Position numbers and translations under genes: made by a program
Shown: positions 8,501 through 15,359 of the stretch, piece after piece
How positions within the stretch are numbered: the first letter of the stretch is position 1
Layout of the letters: every line of letters begins with the position of its first letter
Assembly (NCBI GenBank): GCA_035252155.1
Contig: DATFDL010000755.1
Coordinates: 1 to 30,815, forward strand
Direction of reading: 5' to 3'
Length of the DNA: 30,815 nucleotides
Source: JAICLL01 sp035252155
GTDB taxonomy: Bacteria; Planctomycetota; Planctomycetia; Pirellulales; JAICIG01
The notes under the pieces: model-generated
Databases searched by the model: none
The model's input: the letters and a program-made list of their open reading frames with translations, nothing else
Told to the model about the DNA's origin: nothing

Positions 8501-9487
8501 TCGCAAGGCGGCGATCCGCGGCACCAGCTTGGCCAGCGTGACGCTCGAATCGTGCGTCTCCGGCCCGCGGCCGCTGATGCACGACGCCATCAAAATGGTG
8601 CCGGCCAACACCGCGCCGGCCTCGTAGAGCAATTCGTCGCGCGAGCGATCACCGGGCGACTCGACGCGCTCAATGAGCGCTTCGAGCGTGATCTCTTGGA
8701 TCACGAAACGCCGGTAGCGGCCTGCTGAGTCGATCTGGTGCGGATCCCACTGACCAAATTGGTAGTTGGGCCGCTTATTGACCGGATGATCGAAATCGTA
8801 AGCTCGCGGATCAAAGCTCATTTCGTCGAGAAGCGCCAGATCGAAGTAAGCCTGTTCGTGGGTTTCGGGATCGGCGGACGCGAGAATGCGCAGCGTCTGT
8901 TCGAGAAGGTCGTGATATCGGCCGGTTGCCACGCCCGCCTCGCGCAGATAGAGCGGCACAGGCGCGACCCATTCGTGCGTGTACGGCTCGACCCGTCGCG
9001 GCGTCCGCAGCACGGCCACGGGCCGATGGCCGATAAAGTTGTTGAGCTGGCTCAGTGCAGCGGCGAGAATGCGATCGACTTCTTCCCACGGCGGTCCCTG
9101 TCGCAGCACGGCCTCGGAGGCGCGGGCCAGGAAGTACGGCCGAAAGAGATTTTCCGGACGCTGATGGTGCAGCAGGTCGCGGTGCCAAGCACGGTAGGCG
9201 TCAGGCAGGCGGAGCAAAGCCAATTCAATCACGGCTTCGGCCTGCTCGATTTGTCGGAAAGCGGCCGACGCCCCCGCCAACGACGCCAGCCGGGCCTGCA
9301 ACAACTCGCCGAGCCTCTGCCAGGTCGGCGGCTGGTCGGCCTCGTACGTTTCGAACCACTGGAACGACTGGTTCAGGTTGCGTTGAAACCGAGCGTCGGG
9401 AGCGCCGGACGAAAAATTGAGATAGCCCAGCATTTCATCGAGCGTTTTTTGGGCCTCCGGACCCGGTTTTTGTGCGTCCATCGACAA
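5543..9487 (-). CDS. large conserved-looking protein of unknown function
   Basis: This uninterrupted 1314-residue frame is the largest minus-strand gene. I do not recognise a domain. There is no signal peptide, no membrane helix and no nucleotide-binding or protease motif. Long amphipathic leucine/alanine-rich stretches suggest an almost all-helical, repeat-like (solenoid) protein. A strongly acidic, probably disordered insert lies at about 692-760 (GDIEPSDDEADD and neighbours) and splits it into two helical halves. The TTG at 9487 is preceded by GAGGAG at a spacing of about 7, whereas the ATG at 9481 has the same site 13 bases away, so I prefer TTG. It is divergent from the propeller gene at 9705, with three 15-bp repeats between them. 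A cytoplasmic scaffold role would be a guess. Confidence 0.8.
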   Translation of the reverse strand: MSMDAQKPGPEAQKTLDEMLGYLNFSSGAPDARFQRNLNQSFQWFETYEADQPPTWQRLGELLQARLASLAGASAAFRQIEQAEAVIELALLRLPDAYRAWHRDLLHHQRPENLFRPYFLARASEAVLRQGPPWEEVDRILAAALSQLNNFIGHRPVAVLRTPRRVEPYTHEWVAPVPLYLREAGVATGRYHDLLEQTLRILASADPETHEQAYFDLALLDEMSFDPRAYDFDHPVNKRPNYQFGQWDPHQIDSAGRYRRFVIQEITLEALIERVESPGDRSRDELLYEAGAVLAGTILMASCISGRGPETHDSSVTLAKLVPRIAALRDEFYERLLAGLSGSHGERLRAEAAALRQPFGRARQHLNARLAGLRARQLQHVHLAQIFARMGYPAASSRQAEIVAVTSARMLCEINGRLTAGHHALDRGLLAEAAAFAPEIEDLLERAIECGALVDPWNILGFQGQFSLFPAMENSVRDHRVDVLTQVVRQMFGLLARIEGLAAARGDQALAKTVSRRLERRARWWDQFATLEVSGVEHISGRESVASADRVAEVLSAWKEAGAASGNLAFWRGHVDQFDSPKSYALVVAALIDQGDLVASMALLVQWLGQAEQVPLADGEHAFAALASRWLARLGAADQPATEHWLLVKKFFDYLEANAETYWEVPRFELGDRTTGDIGPRDDDFAGDIEPSDDEADDVFGAAYEQMSYRDSTNDGLDASMLEGEGPASEFELEAEARRMVARLDFLITLARLWKQAVGAALVAADQPAMRETATGWFARAAANRRDLLHLARTVQRYELRQPTGTRESLVEYDRQRQVKESLLARVVLAAVETTSAGHWLAACATTVDATAFAGWEATAVNLLRAMFAGQAGRVAEQCPALREAIGQQLILYVPLGRGGAPAAIVAARSLHELLLTLLRGLPRLGLLAETAELIATGQAMERQRPQGEGAITEFDRLFETGYRGIVEALADAASAADVNPGDDRAADLLDALEAVTESLLKGWLDHSRSVRLSVLERVADNDRWQALVTFIERYGREVFTPRFLMNLGYLRSILHQGVDAFLRSLEADPDSAPEWSLLEDLDRAIPRATAVEQLTLVIEAVVDNYGEFRDFNSTTTQSDRGDLLHVLLDWLRLKVSYDRIAWNIRPVAVAHEVLVRRGWPAVAETWRRAIAERTEQIADWHLKRMEELTRRYGVRLPSVADHLAERLVRPLTMDRVRALVAPAIDEARHGLPPGSFEALEQELKEFTEHPAGSGLDVPEWLIALEEEVALAERTQWTGGDLSDIDPPVPRLPMAWDDVLAQLPPEEGESGNQP

Positions 9488-9520
9488 ATTGCTGCTCCTC
9501 TGCCCGTCTTATGCCCTGCC

Positions 9521-9565
9521 GCCCACGAACATATCGCCCACGAAAATATCGCCCACGAGAATATC
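9521..9565. repeat. three 15-bp direct repeats in a divergent promoter region
   Basis: Three contiguous units GCCCACGA(A/G)(C/A)ATATC at 9521, 9536 and 9551 differ only at one or two inner positions. They lie between the starts of the divergent genes at 9487 and 9705. Their arrangement suits an iterated regulator binding site. A weak TATGAT -10-like hexamer at 9590-9595 would place its -35 slot directly after the last repeat. Confidence 0.75.
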
Positions 9566-9704
9566 ATGGTGCGGCTCGCCGCCGCGGTTTATGATAGAGA
9601 GCAGGCCGCCGGTCGGCTATCCGTTGATAAAGCGGATAACGTCCGCGCGACGGAAACGGAATGAATTCCGTTCTACTTGATTGCACTTGCAAGGTACGAG
9701 AAGC

Positions 9705-11033
9705 ATGTCGCGTTTTTTGATCGGTTGCGCGCTGGCTTTGTTGTTGAGCCCCGCGCGGCAGGTGGTTGCCGCCCGCCCCGCGGCCGGCGTAATTCCCCAA
9801 CAAACAGTTCAACGTGTGGGGCTTGAGCGCGCTTGGGCCGCGCGCGTCGAGTTGAACGCGGGCCGCGGTCGCGTGGCCCATCTCTCGCTGCAAGCGGGAT
9901 TGCTCATGGCGCAGACCGACCAAGCGACCCTGCAAGTATTCGACGCCGAGACGCGCCGCACATTGTGGGTGACGCGCTTGGGGCGCGCCGGCAGCGTGAC
10001 CACCGCCCCCGCCGCGTCCGATCAGTATGTGGCGGCCACCAACGCCGGTAACCTGATTCTTTTTGATCGGGCCAGCGGCCGGGCGCTCTGGCAAAAAAAG
10101 CTCGCCAGCGTGCCTAGCGCCGGTCCGGCCATCGGGCACGACCGCGTCTATGTGCCACTGATTACCGGCATGCTCACGACGTATCGGCTGCCCAATCCCC
10201 AGCGCGACGAAACCCCGCTGGAGCAAACCTTCAAAGACAGCGCATTCAACTATACCGGAAAGGGCGTGGCCTTCGCCCCGCCGGTGGTCACCTATGGGGC
10301 CGTCTTTTGGGGCACCGACGCCGGCAACATCTACGCGGTGAACCCCGAAAAGCTCGAGGCCCAGTTCCGCGTGAAGACGCGCGGCGCGGTGATGGCGCGG
10401 GTCACCTATCGCGATCCGTTCATCTACGGCGCATCGCGAGATGGTTACGTCTATTGCATCCAAGATCAGAAGGGCTCCCTGCGTTGGAAGTTCTCGGTCG
10501 GCAGTCCGATTGTCGAGCAGCCGATGGTGACCGACGACGGCGTCTATGTAATTCCCGAGATCGGCGGCTTGTACAAGATCTCGTTGGAGAGAGGCGAGTT
10601 GATTTGGCGCGTGCCCGGTCCCTTTCAGTTTCTCGCTGCGAGTCCGACTCGACTGTACACGGCCGACCGCGCGGGCCGACTGCTGATCTTCGACGCTCGG
10701 ACAGGCGCCCGGCTGGGATGGCTGCCCACCGAGGGCTTGCCGCTGAAGGTCTTCAACCGCGAGAACGATCGCATTTACCTGGCGACCACCGACGGCCTGG
10801 TGCAGTGTTTGCACGAGACCGGCCTGCGCGAGCCGGCCTGGCACGTCGGGCGGTTCGGCGGCGAGGAGTCGGAAGGCGACGAACCGGCCGATGCGGAGAT
10901 GCCCGCCGATGAGTCCACTCCGGCCGCGAAAGGCCCCGATCCCTTTGCCGAGGGCGATGCCATGCCCGACGAAGCCGGGGCCGACGATGCTGGCGCAGAT
11001 GACGACGCGGCGATGGAAGACGATGCACCGTAG
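9705..11033 (+). CDS. secreted PQQ-like beta-propeller protein with acidic tail
   Basis: This 442-residue protein (from the ATG at 9705) starts with a signal peptide, MSRFLIGCALALLLS and a likely cut near residue 22-26. At least six propeller blades follow, of the type G-x-x-Y/L-x-x-D-x-x-T/S-G-x-x-x-W (for example LILFDRASGRALWQKKL and VYCIQDQKGSLRWKF). This is the PQQ/BamB-like fold, which in planctomycetes usually serves as a protein-binding platform rather than a dehydrogenase; no cofactor site is evident. The last 55 or so residues are strongly Asp/Glu/Ala/Pro-rich and probably disordered. A TTG at 9681 would add eight residues ahead of the signal peptide and is disfavoured. The VOC gene begins six bases after the stop, so the two are probably co-transcribed. 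Confidence 0.85.
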   Translation: MSRFLIGCALALLLSPARQVVAARPAAGVIPQQTVQRVGLERAWAARVELNAGRGRVAHLSLQAGLLMAQTDQATLQVFDAETRRTLWVTRLGRAGSVTTAPAASDQYVAATNAGNLILFDRASGRALWQKKLASVPSAGPAIGHDRVYVPLITGMLTTYRLPNPQRDETPLEQTFKDSAFNYTGKGVAFAPPVVTYGAVFWGTDAGNIYAVNPEKLEAQFRVKTRGAVMARVTYRDPFIYGASRDGYVYCIQDQKGSLRWKFSVGSPIVEQPMVTDDGVYVIPEIGGLYKISLERGELIWRVPGPFQFLAASPTRLYTADRAGRLLIFDARTGARLGWLPTEGLPLKVFNRENDRIYLATTDGLVQCLHETGLREPAWHVGRFGGEESEGDEPADAEMPADESTPAAKGPDPFAEGDAMPDEAGADDAGADDDAAMEDDAP

Positions 11034-11039
11034 TTGGCC

Positions 11040-11486
11040 ATGACCACCATGCCCGTCAAACCGATTCCTGAAGGCTTTCATTCCGTCACACCTTACCTGG
11101 TGGCTGAAGGGGTCGCGCGGCTGCTCGATTTTCTGAAGCAAGCATTTGGTGCTCAAGAGACCGAGCGGATGCAACGTCCCGACGGGAGCGTCATGCACGC
11201 TCAAGTGAAAATCGGCGACTCGATGCTGATGATGGGCGAGCCGATGGGCGACAACAAGCCGCTGCCGTGCGCCCTGTATCTCTATGTCGAAGACACCGAT
11301 GCGATCTATCAGCGGGCTTTGGCGGCGGGCGCGGTGTCGGTGAGCAAGCCGGCCGACCAGTTTTACGGCGACCGCAACGCGGGGTTGAAAGACACAAGCG
11401 GCAATCTCTGGTGGATCGCCACCCACCAGGAAGACGTCTCGCACGACGAGATGATGCGCCGTGCCGCGGCCCAGCACGGCGGCTAG
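11040..11486 (+). CDS. VOC-fold (glyoxalase/PhnB-like) protein
   Basis: This 148-residue protein matches the PhnB-like branch of the vicinal oxygen chelate superfamily. It opens with PEGFHSVTPYLV, a hallmark of the branch, and continues with a helix FLKQAFGA, then HAQVKIGDSMLMMGEP, LYLYVEDTDAIYQRALAAGA and YGDRNAGLKDTSGNLWWIA. Members bind a metal or small ligand in paired beta-alpha-beta-beta-beta modules; the substrate cannot be told. The ATG at 11040 fits family N-termini better than the TTG at 11034. It follows the propeller gene by six bases without a clear ribosome binding site, so it probably depends on coupling. Its last codons and stop are part of a 20-bp tandem repeat. Confidence 0.88.
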   Translation: MTTMPVKPIPEGFHSVTPYLVAEGVARLLDFLKQAFGAQETERMQRPDGSVMHAQVKIGDSMLMMGEPMGDNKPLPCALYLYVEDTDAIYQRALAAGAVSVSKPADQFYGDRNAGLKDTSGNLWWIATHQEDVSHDEMMRRAAAQHGG

Positions 11487-11530
11487 TCACCCAGCACGGC
11501 GGCTAGTCACCCAGCACGGCGGCCAGTCAA
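11471..11530. repeat. 20-bp tandem repeat, three copies, across two convergent gene ends
   Basis: The units start at 11471, 11491 and 11511. The first contains the TAG stop of the VOC gene (11484-11486). The third, which has diverged slightly, contains the complement of the TGA stop of the Gfo/Idh gene (11527-11529). The repeat therefore bridges two convergent genes and makes up the whole spacer. Confidence 0.9.
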
Positions 11531-12540
11531 ATGTCCAACATCACCCGCCGCCCCTGAGCGTGACTGGCGCGGGCCTCGAGCACGATGGCCAAGGCCCGAT
11601 AGGCGTCGTCCAATCCCGCCGTGTTGCGGACCAGGCTCGTGACCGAACGGTGGAATTGGCCCAAAAGCTGCTCGCCCACCGGACGCTCACTGTCGAGCGA
11701 TTCTTGGTGCCGCCCCGCCTCGTCGAACCAGACCAAGGTCGTCGGCAGATCGACGAAGGCGATTCCCCGTTCGCAGGCCACCTGCAACGCGGCCGGCGGA
11801 CGGTAGGCGACCGCCTCTTGCCAGGCGGCGGGCATATACCGGCCGCAACTGATCTGGGCAGTCGGCCCCGAGCCGGGCGGCCCCGGCTGCGAAAAGTCGA
11901 GGTTCATCATCTGATAGTCGTCTTCACCGCCGTCGGGCGAGGCGTGCCGGATGCCAAGCACCGACGTCGGTTTGTGCCCGACCACGTAGCAGCACCAGTC
12001 GATCAGTTCCATCAAGTCTCCGGTGGGCGACACGGGCGTGTTGACGCGCGCACTTGGCCCGGCCAGATCCTCGGCGGGGCGCCGCATGTGGCAAAACAAC
12101 AGCCGCGGGGCGCCCAGCCGAGTGGCAATCAGCTCTTTCAACCGCAGCGTCGCCGGCGACTGTCGGCGGGGAAACTCCGACATAAAGGCCACGCCGGCGT
12201 GTTCGACGCGCTGTTTCACCCGCCGGGCTTCTTCCAGGTCGAGCTCCAGACTGGTGGCACAATAGACCGCCTTGCCGGCATCGCAGGCCGCCAGAATCGG
12301 TAGGTAGCCGTACCACTGCGGCGCCAGCATCAAGATGGCATCGACGTCCTGCCGAGAGGCCAAGGCGCGAAATCCATCGACGGCCTGAGCCCCAAAATCA
12401 CGCGCCGCTTGTTCCGCCCTGACGGCGATCTGGTCGCAAACCGCCGTCACGTCGAACCGGTCGGCCAGCGCTCGCAGGGCCGGTCGATGCCTGACCTCCC
12501 AGGCCTGACCGAGGCCGACTAGACCGACGCGAAGCTTCAT
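11527..12540 (-). CDS. Gfo/Idh/MocA family oxidoreductase
   Basis: This 337-residue protein begins with a Rossmann nucleotide-binding segment (LRVGLVGLGQAW, residues 3-14) and then VTAVCD, as expected for NAD(P)-dependent Gfo/Idh/MocA dehydrogenases. The segment VDAILMLAP and the block AGKAVYCATSLELDLEEARR correspond to the family's E-K-P region. Here the usual E-K-P lysine motif reads AVYCATSLEL, so the catalytic lysine of classical members appears to be absent; activity on a sugar or inositol is therefore uncertain. The C-terminal part has the beta-sheet character of the GFO_IDH_MocA_C domain. The start at 12540 is an ATG at the edge of a 297-bp spacer. Convergent with the VOC gene and divergent from the thioredoxin gene. 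Confidence 0.85.
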   Translation of the reverse strand: MKLRVGLVGLGQAWEVRHRPALRALADRFDVTAVCDQIAVRAEQAARDFGAQAVDGFRALASRQDVDAILMLAPQWYGYLPILAACDAGKAVYCATSLELDLEEARRVKQRVEHAGVAFMSEFPRRQSPATLRLKELIATRLGAPRLLFCHMRRPAEDLAGPSARVNTPVSPTGDLMELIDWCCYVVGHKPTSVLGIRHASPDGGEDDYQMMNLDFSQPGPPGSGPTAQISCGRYMPAAWQEAVAYRPPAALQVACERGIAFVDLPTTLVWFDEAGRHQESLDSERPVGEQLLGQFHRSVTSLVRNTAGLDDAYRALAIVLEARASHAQGRRVMLDI

Positions 12541-12718
12541 CGAATTGCCTGAACAGCCAACGAAAAACTGCGGTGAAAGACGGTTCGGCGGCGGACCGAC
12601 GGCGACCCAAAGAGAATTATAGCTTCCATCGGCATAATCAACCCCGTCCGGCCGATTTTAGAAGTGGTTTTGTGCAAACGACTTGCGGTATGCACGGAAA
12701 AGTTTGTGTAGCTTACCG

Positions 12719-12746
12719 TTGCATATCCATTCTGCCTGGTTACACT
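12719..12746 (+). promoter_or_regulatory. candidate promoter for the thioredoxin-fold gene
   Basis: TTGCAT at 12719-12724 and TACACT at 12741-12746 are separated by 16 bases, about 90 bases before the GTG start at 12838. Both hexamers deviate from the sigma70 consensus, so this is a weak prediction. Nothing else stands out in the 12541-12837 spacer. Confidence 0.3.
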
Positions 12747-12837
12747 AGCAAACTTCGCCTCGTCTGACGAGGGCATTTGAAAGCTAGGGCAGCGGCCCAC
12801 CGGTACGGCACCAGTCGAAATAAGGAGGAGTAACGAC

Positions 12838-13290
12838 GTGACGAGTCTGACCGTTTCTGCGATTCTGCAACTGTCGATGGCAACGGCCGGCGCCAATGCG
12901 GCCACGTATGCCGAGGCCCACAAAGTCCACAATGAGACGGGCCGGCCAATGGTCATTTTGGTGGGAGCCGAGTGGTGCCCCGCCTGCGTGCAAATGAAAG
13001 AGCGGACCTTGCCGCGCGTGGCCCAGCGCGGGCTGTTGCGCAAGGTGGCCTTCGCCCAGGTAAACACCGACCGCGAAGAGCGCCTGGCCAAGCGGCTAAT
13101 GCGTGGCGGTACGATTCCGCAGTTGATCATGTACCGCCGTACCGCGAGTGGCTGGAAGCGCCACATGCTGGTCGGCGCCCAGGATCCCGACGAGATCGAA
13201 GCCTTCATCAACAACGGCCTGGCGCTCGACGAGCAGGAATCGGTAAAGGCGACCGAAGTCAGCTACGAAGAACGTGAAACGGAAGACTAG
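12838..13290 (+). CDS. thioredoxin-fold protein with WCPAC motif
   Basis: This 150-residue protein carries the redox motif C-P-A-C (residues 47-50, in GAEWCPACVQM) and then a thioredoxin fold in which a TIPQL segment supplies the cis-proline. The first 22 residues are mildly hydrophobic and end in ATAGANA, which may be a weak export signal; without N-terminal basic residues this is uncertain. It resembles the DUF255/thioredoxin-like proteins that reduce disulfides or guide metal insertion. The GTG at 12838 is set by a strong GGAGGAG at 12824-12830, seven bases upstream. It is a single-gene unit, divergent from the oxidoreductase and convergent with the amidase. Confidence 0.85.
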   Translation: MTSLTVSAILQLSMATAGANAATYAEAHKVHNETGRPMVILVGAEWCPACVQMKERTLPRVAQRGLLRKVAFAQVNTDREERLAKRLMRGGTIPQLIMYRRTASGWKRHMLVGAQDPDEIEAFINNGLALDEQESVKATEVSYEERETED

Positions 13291-13317
13291 GGCCGAGCCG
13301 GCGCGCTAGGGTGCCAC

Positions 13318-13380
13318 GGCATCCGTCGCAGCGAGATTGATGTCGCCATCAGCACACGTGTGGTCGGGGCGACGGACGCC
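13318..13380. terminator. candidate bidirectional terminator or stem-loop between convergent genes
   Basis: GGCATCCGTCGC (13318-13329) pairs with GCGACGGACGCC (13369-13380), with one mismatch in 12, around a 39-base loop. It lies just after the thioredoxin stop and before the amidase stop. No T-tract follows on either strand, so termination by this stem is only an inference. Confidence 0.4.
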
Positions 13381-13395
13381 GTGCAGATCTGCGCG

Positions 13396-14802
13396 CTACT
13401 CGCACCCTTCGGGCCGCCGCATATGCCAGTCGGTCAGGCTTTGATAATGCCGGGCGACTGCCAACAGCCGGTTTTCCTCGAAGGCGCGGCCGACCATTTT
13501 TACACCAGTCGGCAGGCCGCGCTCGCCGAAGCCGTTGGGCACGGTGATCGCCGGCACACCGGCAGCGTTCTCGGCCCCGCCTACTTCGAGCGCCTTCCAG
13601 CCCGCCTGGTATTCGTGAAAAGGCCGATCGATCGGCGGCGCCACCGTGGCCAACGTCGGCACGACCAACGCGTCGTAGGGCGCCAAAAAGCTGTCGATGG
13701 CAACTTGAATCTTGCGGCGGATGCGCTGAGCGTTGATATAGTCTTTGGCGGGAATCACCAGTGCGGCGTGCGCGCCCCAGCGGTCTTCCGGCGCCGTCAT
13801 TTCCCAAACGTCGCCGCTGCGAACCAGCCCTTCAAACGCCGCCGCCATCTCGCACGAGATGATCGTGCCCGTCACCGTGCCATAGGGGAAATCGGGCAAC
13901 TCGATCTCGGTCCACGTGGCGTGCGGCCGCAATACATCGAGCGCTTGCTGATAATTGCGGCGTACTTCGGGCTGCGCACGGTCGGCGGCGGCTTTGAGTG
14001 TGGCCAGGCGAAATGGCGATCGCGGCAAATCGGCGATCGAATATTGATACGCCCGGTCGGTCGACGAGAGATCGGCCGGATCGGCGCCGGCGATTGCCGC
14101 CAACACCAGGCCGCAGTCGTCGGCGGTGCGCGCCATCGGGCCTAGTTTGTCGACCGACCAGGTTAACGCCATGGCCCCGTGCCGGCTCACGCGCCCATAC
14201 GTGGGCCGCAATCCGGTGATGCCGCAATAGCCGGCGGGCGTCATGATCGAGCCCCAGGTTTCCGAGCCAATGGCAAAGGGTACAACGCCGGCCGCCACCG
14301 CCGAGCCCGAACCGCTCGATGAGCCGCCGCTCCACGCCTTCTTGTCCCACGGGTTGAGGCCCGGCCCGGTGAACGAGGCGTTGGCCTGTTCGTAGCCCAG
14401 TCCGCCGGCCATTTCGACCATGGCCAGCTTGGCGACGAGCACCGCCCCCGCTTCGCGCAGCCGCCGCACGACCGTGGCGTCTTCGTCAAAAACTTGGTTT
14501 TTGAGCGGCCCCGCGCCCCACGAAGTGGCGATGCCGGCGGTAGCCAGCAGGTCCTTTGCGCCATAGGGGATGCCGTGCAAGGGACCGCGATCGTGGCCGG
14601 CGGCCAACTCGGCGTCGCCGCGGCGAGCCTGCGTGAGCGCCAGCTCGCGCGTGACCGTCACGATGGCATTGAGCGGTTTGCCGACCCGCTCGACTCGATC
14701 GAGAAAAAACTCAGCCAGCTCGACGCACGTAAATTCGCCGGCTCGCAGGCGTCTGCCAAGCTCGGCGACCGATGCCCAGGCCGTGTCGGCGGAGACTGCC
14801 AT
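13396..14802 (-). CDS. amidase-signature family protein
   Basis: This 468-residue enzyme shows the amidase-signature Ser-cisSer-Lys triad: K83 in GIPYGAKDLL, S161 in the Gly/Ser-rich block SGGSSSGSGSAVAAG, and S185 in GSETWGSIMTPA, with the usual spacing of 24 between the two serines. These enzymes hydrolyse amide bonds. Similarity to GatA is expected across the family, but no gatB or gatC is nearby, so tRNA amidation is not supported here. The ATG at 14802 is chosen over one at 14847: it lies one base after the stop of the upstream gene and has GGAGGG a few bases ahead. The two genes form a translationally coupled pair. The substrate is unknown. Confidence 0.9.
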   Translation of the reverse strand: MAVSADTAWASVAELGRRLRAGEFTCVELAEFFLDRVERVGKPLNAIVTVTRELALTQARRGDAELAAGHDRGPLHGIPYGAKDLLATAGIATSWGAGPLKNQVFDEDATVVRRLREAGAVLVAKLAMVEMAGGLGYEQANASFTGPGLNPWDKKAWSGGSSSGSGSAVAAGVVPFAIGSETWGSIMTPAGYCGITGLRPTYGRVSRHGAMALTWSVDKLGPMARTADDCGLVLAAIAGADPADLSSTDRAYQYSIADLPRSPFRLATLKAAADRAQPEVRRNYQQALDVLRPHATWTEIELPDFPYGTVTGTIISCEMAAAFEGLVRSGDVWEMTAPEDRWGAHAALVIPAKDYINAQRIRRKIQVAIDSFLAPYDALVVPTLATVAPPIDRPFHEYQAGWKALEVGGAENAAGVPAITVPNGFGERGLPTGVKMVGRAFEENRLLAVARHYQSLTDWHMRRPEGCE

Positions 14803-14803
14803 T

Positions 14804-15166
14804 TCAGCCCTCCGCGCGCCAAGCCGAAAAGACCGGCGCCGGCTCATCGGCGTTCGTCAGTGGAAAACCGCTCAGCCGTTTCGATCGGGCAAGTTGCGCC
14901 ACGATGTCGTCGCGGATTTTTTTGAGGTGCTCCGGCTGAAGGCGATTTGGATCGAGTTGCTTGACCAGCGCGAGATAGAGGTCTTCTTCGCGCTGCGGCG
15001 GCGGTGCCGAATTGCTTGCCGGTTGCTGCACCGGTTCGGCGGCATCGAGATTATCGGTGATTGCCGAGGCGGCGATTGGCGCAGCGACTGCTCCGCCGAC
15101 AATTCGCTTGGTAAAGCTTCGTCGATCGAGCGACTCGGTAGTTGTGGCGTCAGGCATGGATGCCAT
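14804..15166 (-). CDS. small Tat-signal protein paired with the amidase
   Basis: This 120-residue protein has a twin-arginine-like signal, RRSFTKRIVGGAVAAPIAA, at about residues 15-33. A Pro/Gln-rich linker follows, then a helical tail (EEDLYLALVKQLDPNRLQPE and on). No catalytic residues are recognisable. It ends one base before the preferred amidase start, so the two are almost certainly one operon. A folded, exported or membrane-tethered accessory subunit is a reasonable inference; gluconate-dehydrogenase subunit-3-like proteins have a comparable layout. If the signal works, the amidase may be carried along or may act on a periplasmic substrate, but the amidase has no signal of its own. Confidence 0.7.
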   Translation of the reverse strand: MASMPDATTTESLDRRSFTKRIVGGAVAAPIAASAITDNLDAAEPVQQPASNSAPPPQREEDLYLALVKQLDPNRLQPEHLKKIRDDIVAQLARSKRLSGFPLTNADEPAPVFSAWRAEG

Positions 15167-15211
15167 GATAGGCAGCAGCGACGTTAATTACGAGATCCGA
15201 AAACTCACGCG

Positions 15212-15290
15212 GGTGGCTGGGGCAGAGCCTCGGCGATGCCCCGGTTGGTTCACGCCGGGGCATCGTTACACTCTGCCCCAGCCACCGGCC
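15212..15290. repeat. inverted pair of the GGCATCG/CTCTGCCCCAGCC repeat
   Basis: Two opposite copies of the repeat seen at 955-991 form a long hairpin: 16 paired bases (15212-15227 with 15271-15286) and 11 more (15234-15244 with 15255-15265) around a short loop. It lies between the methyltransferase stop and the Tat-protein gene start, both on the minus strand, and could end or insulate transcription. Confidence 0.8.
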
Positions 15291-15295
15291 GGTGG

Positions 15296-15315
15296 CTGAC
15301 TTCGTGAGAAGTCAG
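15296..15315. terminator. stem-loop after the methyltransferase gene
   Basis: CTGACTTC and GAAGTCAG pair perfectly around the loop GTGA. The stem lies 45 bases past the minus-strand methyltransferase stop. There is no T-tract, so it may be a repeat part rather than a terminator. Confidence 0.4.
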
Positions 15316-15336
15316 GCTGCCACGCCAGGTGCGGCC

Positions 15337-15354
15337 AGAATTCTCACGAATTCT
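15337..15354. terminator. stem-loop at the end of the methyltransferase gene
   Basis: AGAATTC and GAATTCT pair perfectly around TCAC, five bases past the minus-strand stop. Together with 15296-15315 and 15212-15290 it forms a row of three hairpins. Confidence 0.4.
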
Positions 15355-15359
15355 GCTAC

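Noticed and set aside
7874..8728. plus-strand frame opposite the large unknown gene, and others such as 7040-7732 and 8738-9664
   Set aside because: These are antisense shadows of the 1314-residue frame, in low-complexity Arg/Gln/Pro-rich sequence.
9618..9671. short inverted repeats TATCCG/CGGATA and ACGGAAT/ATTCCGT before the propeller gene
   Set aside because: The stems are only six or seven bases long and not supported by a second copy; they may be chance.
9681..9704. TTG start for the first propeller protein
   Set aside because: It would put eight extra residues in front of a good signal peptide; the ATG at 9705 is preferred.
12537..13214. 225-residue minus-strand frame opposite the thioredoxin gene
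   Set aside because: The opposite strand has a recognisable thioredoxin motif and a strong ribosome binding site; this frame has neither a domain nor a good start.
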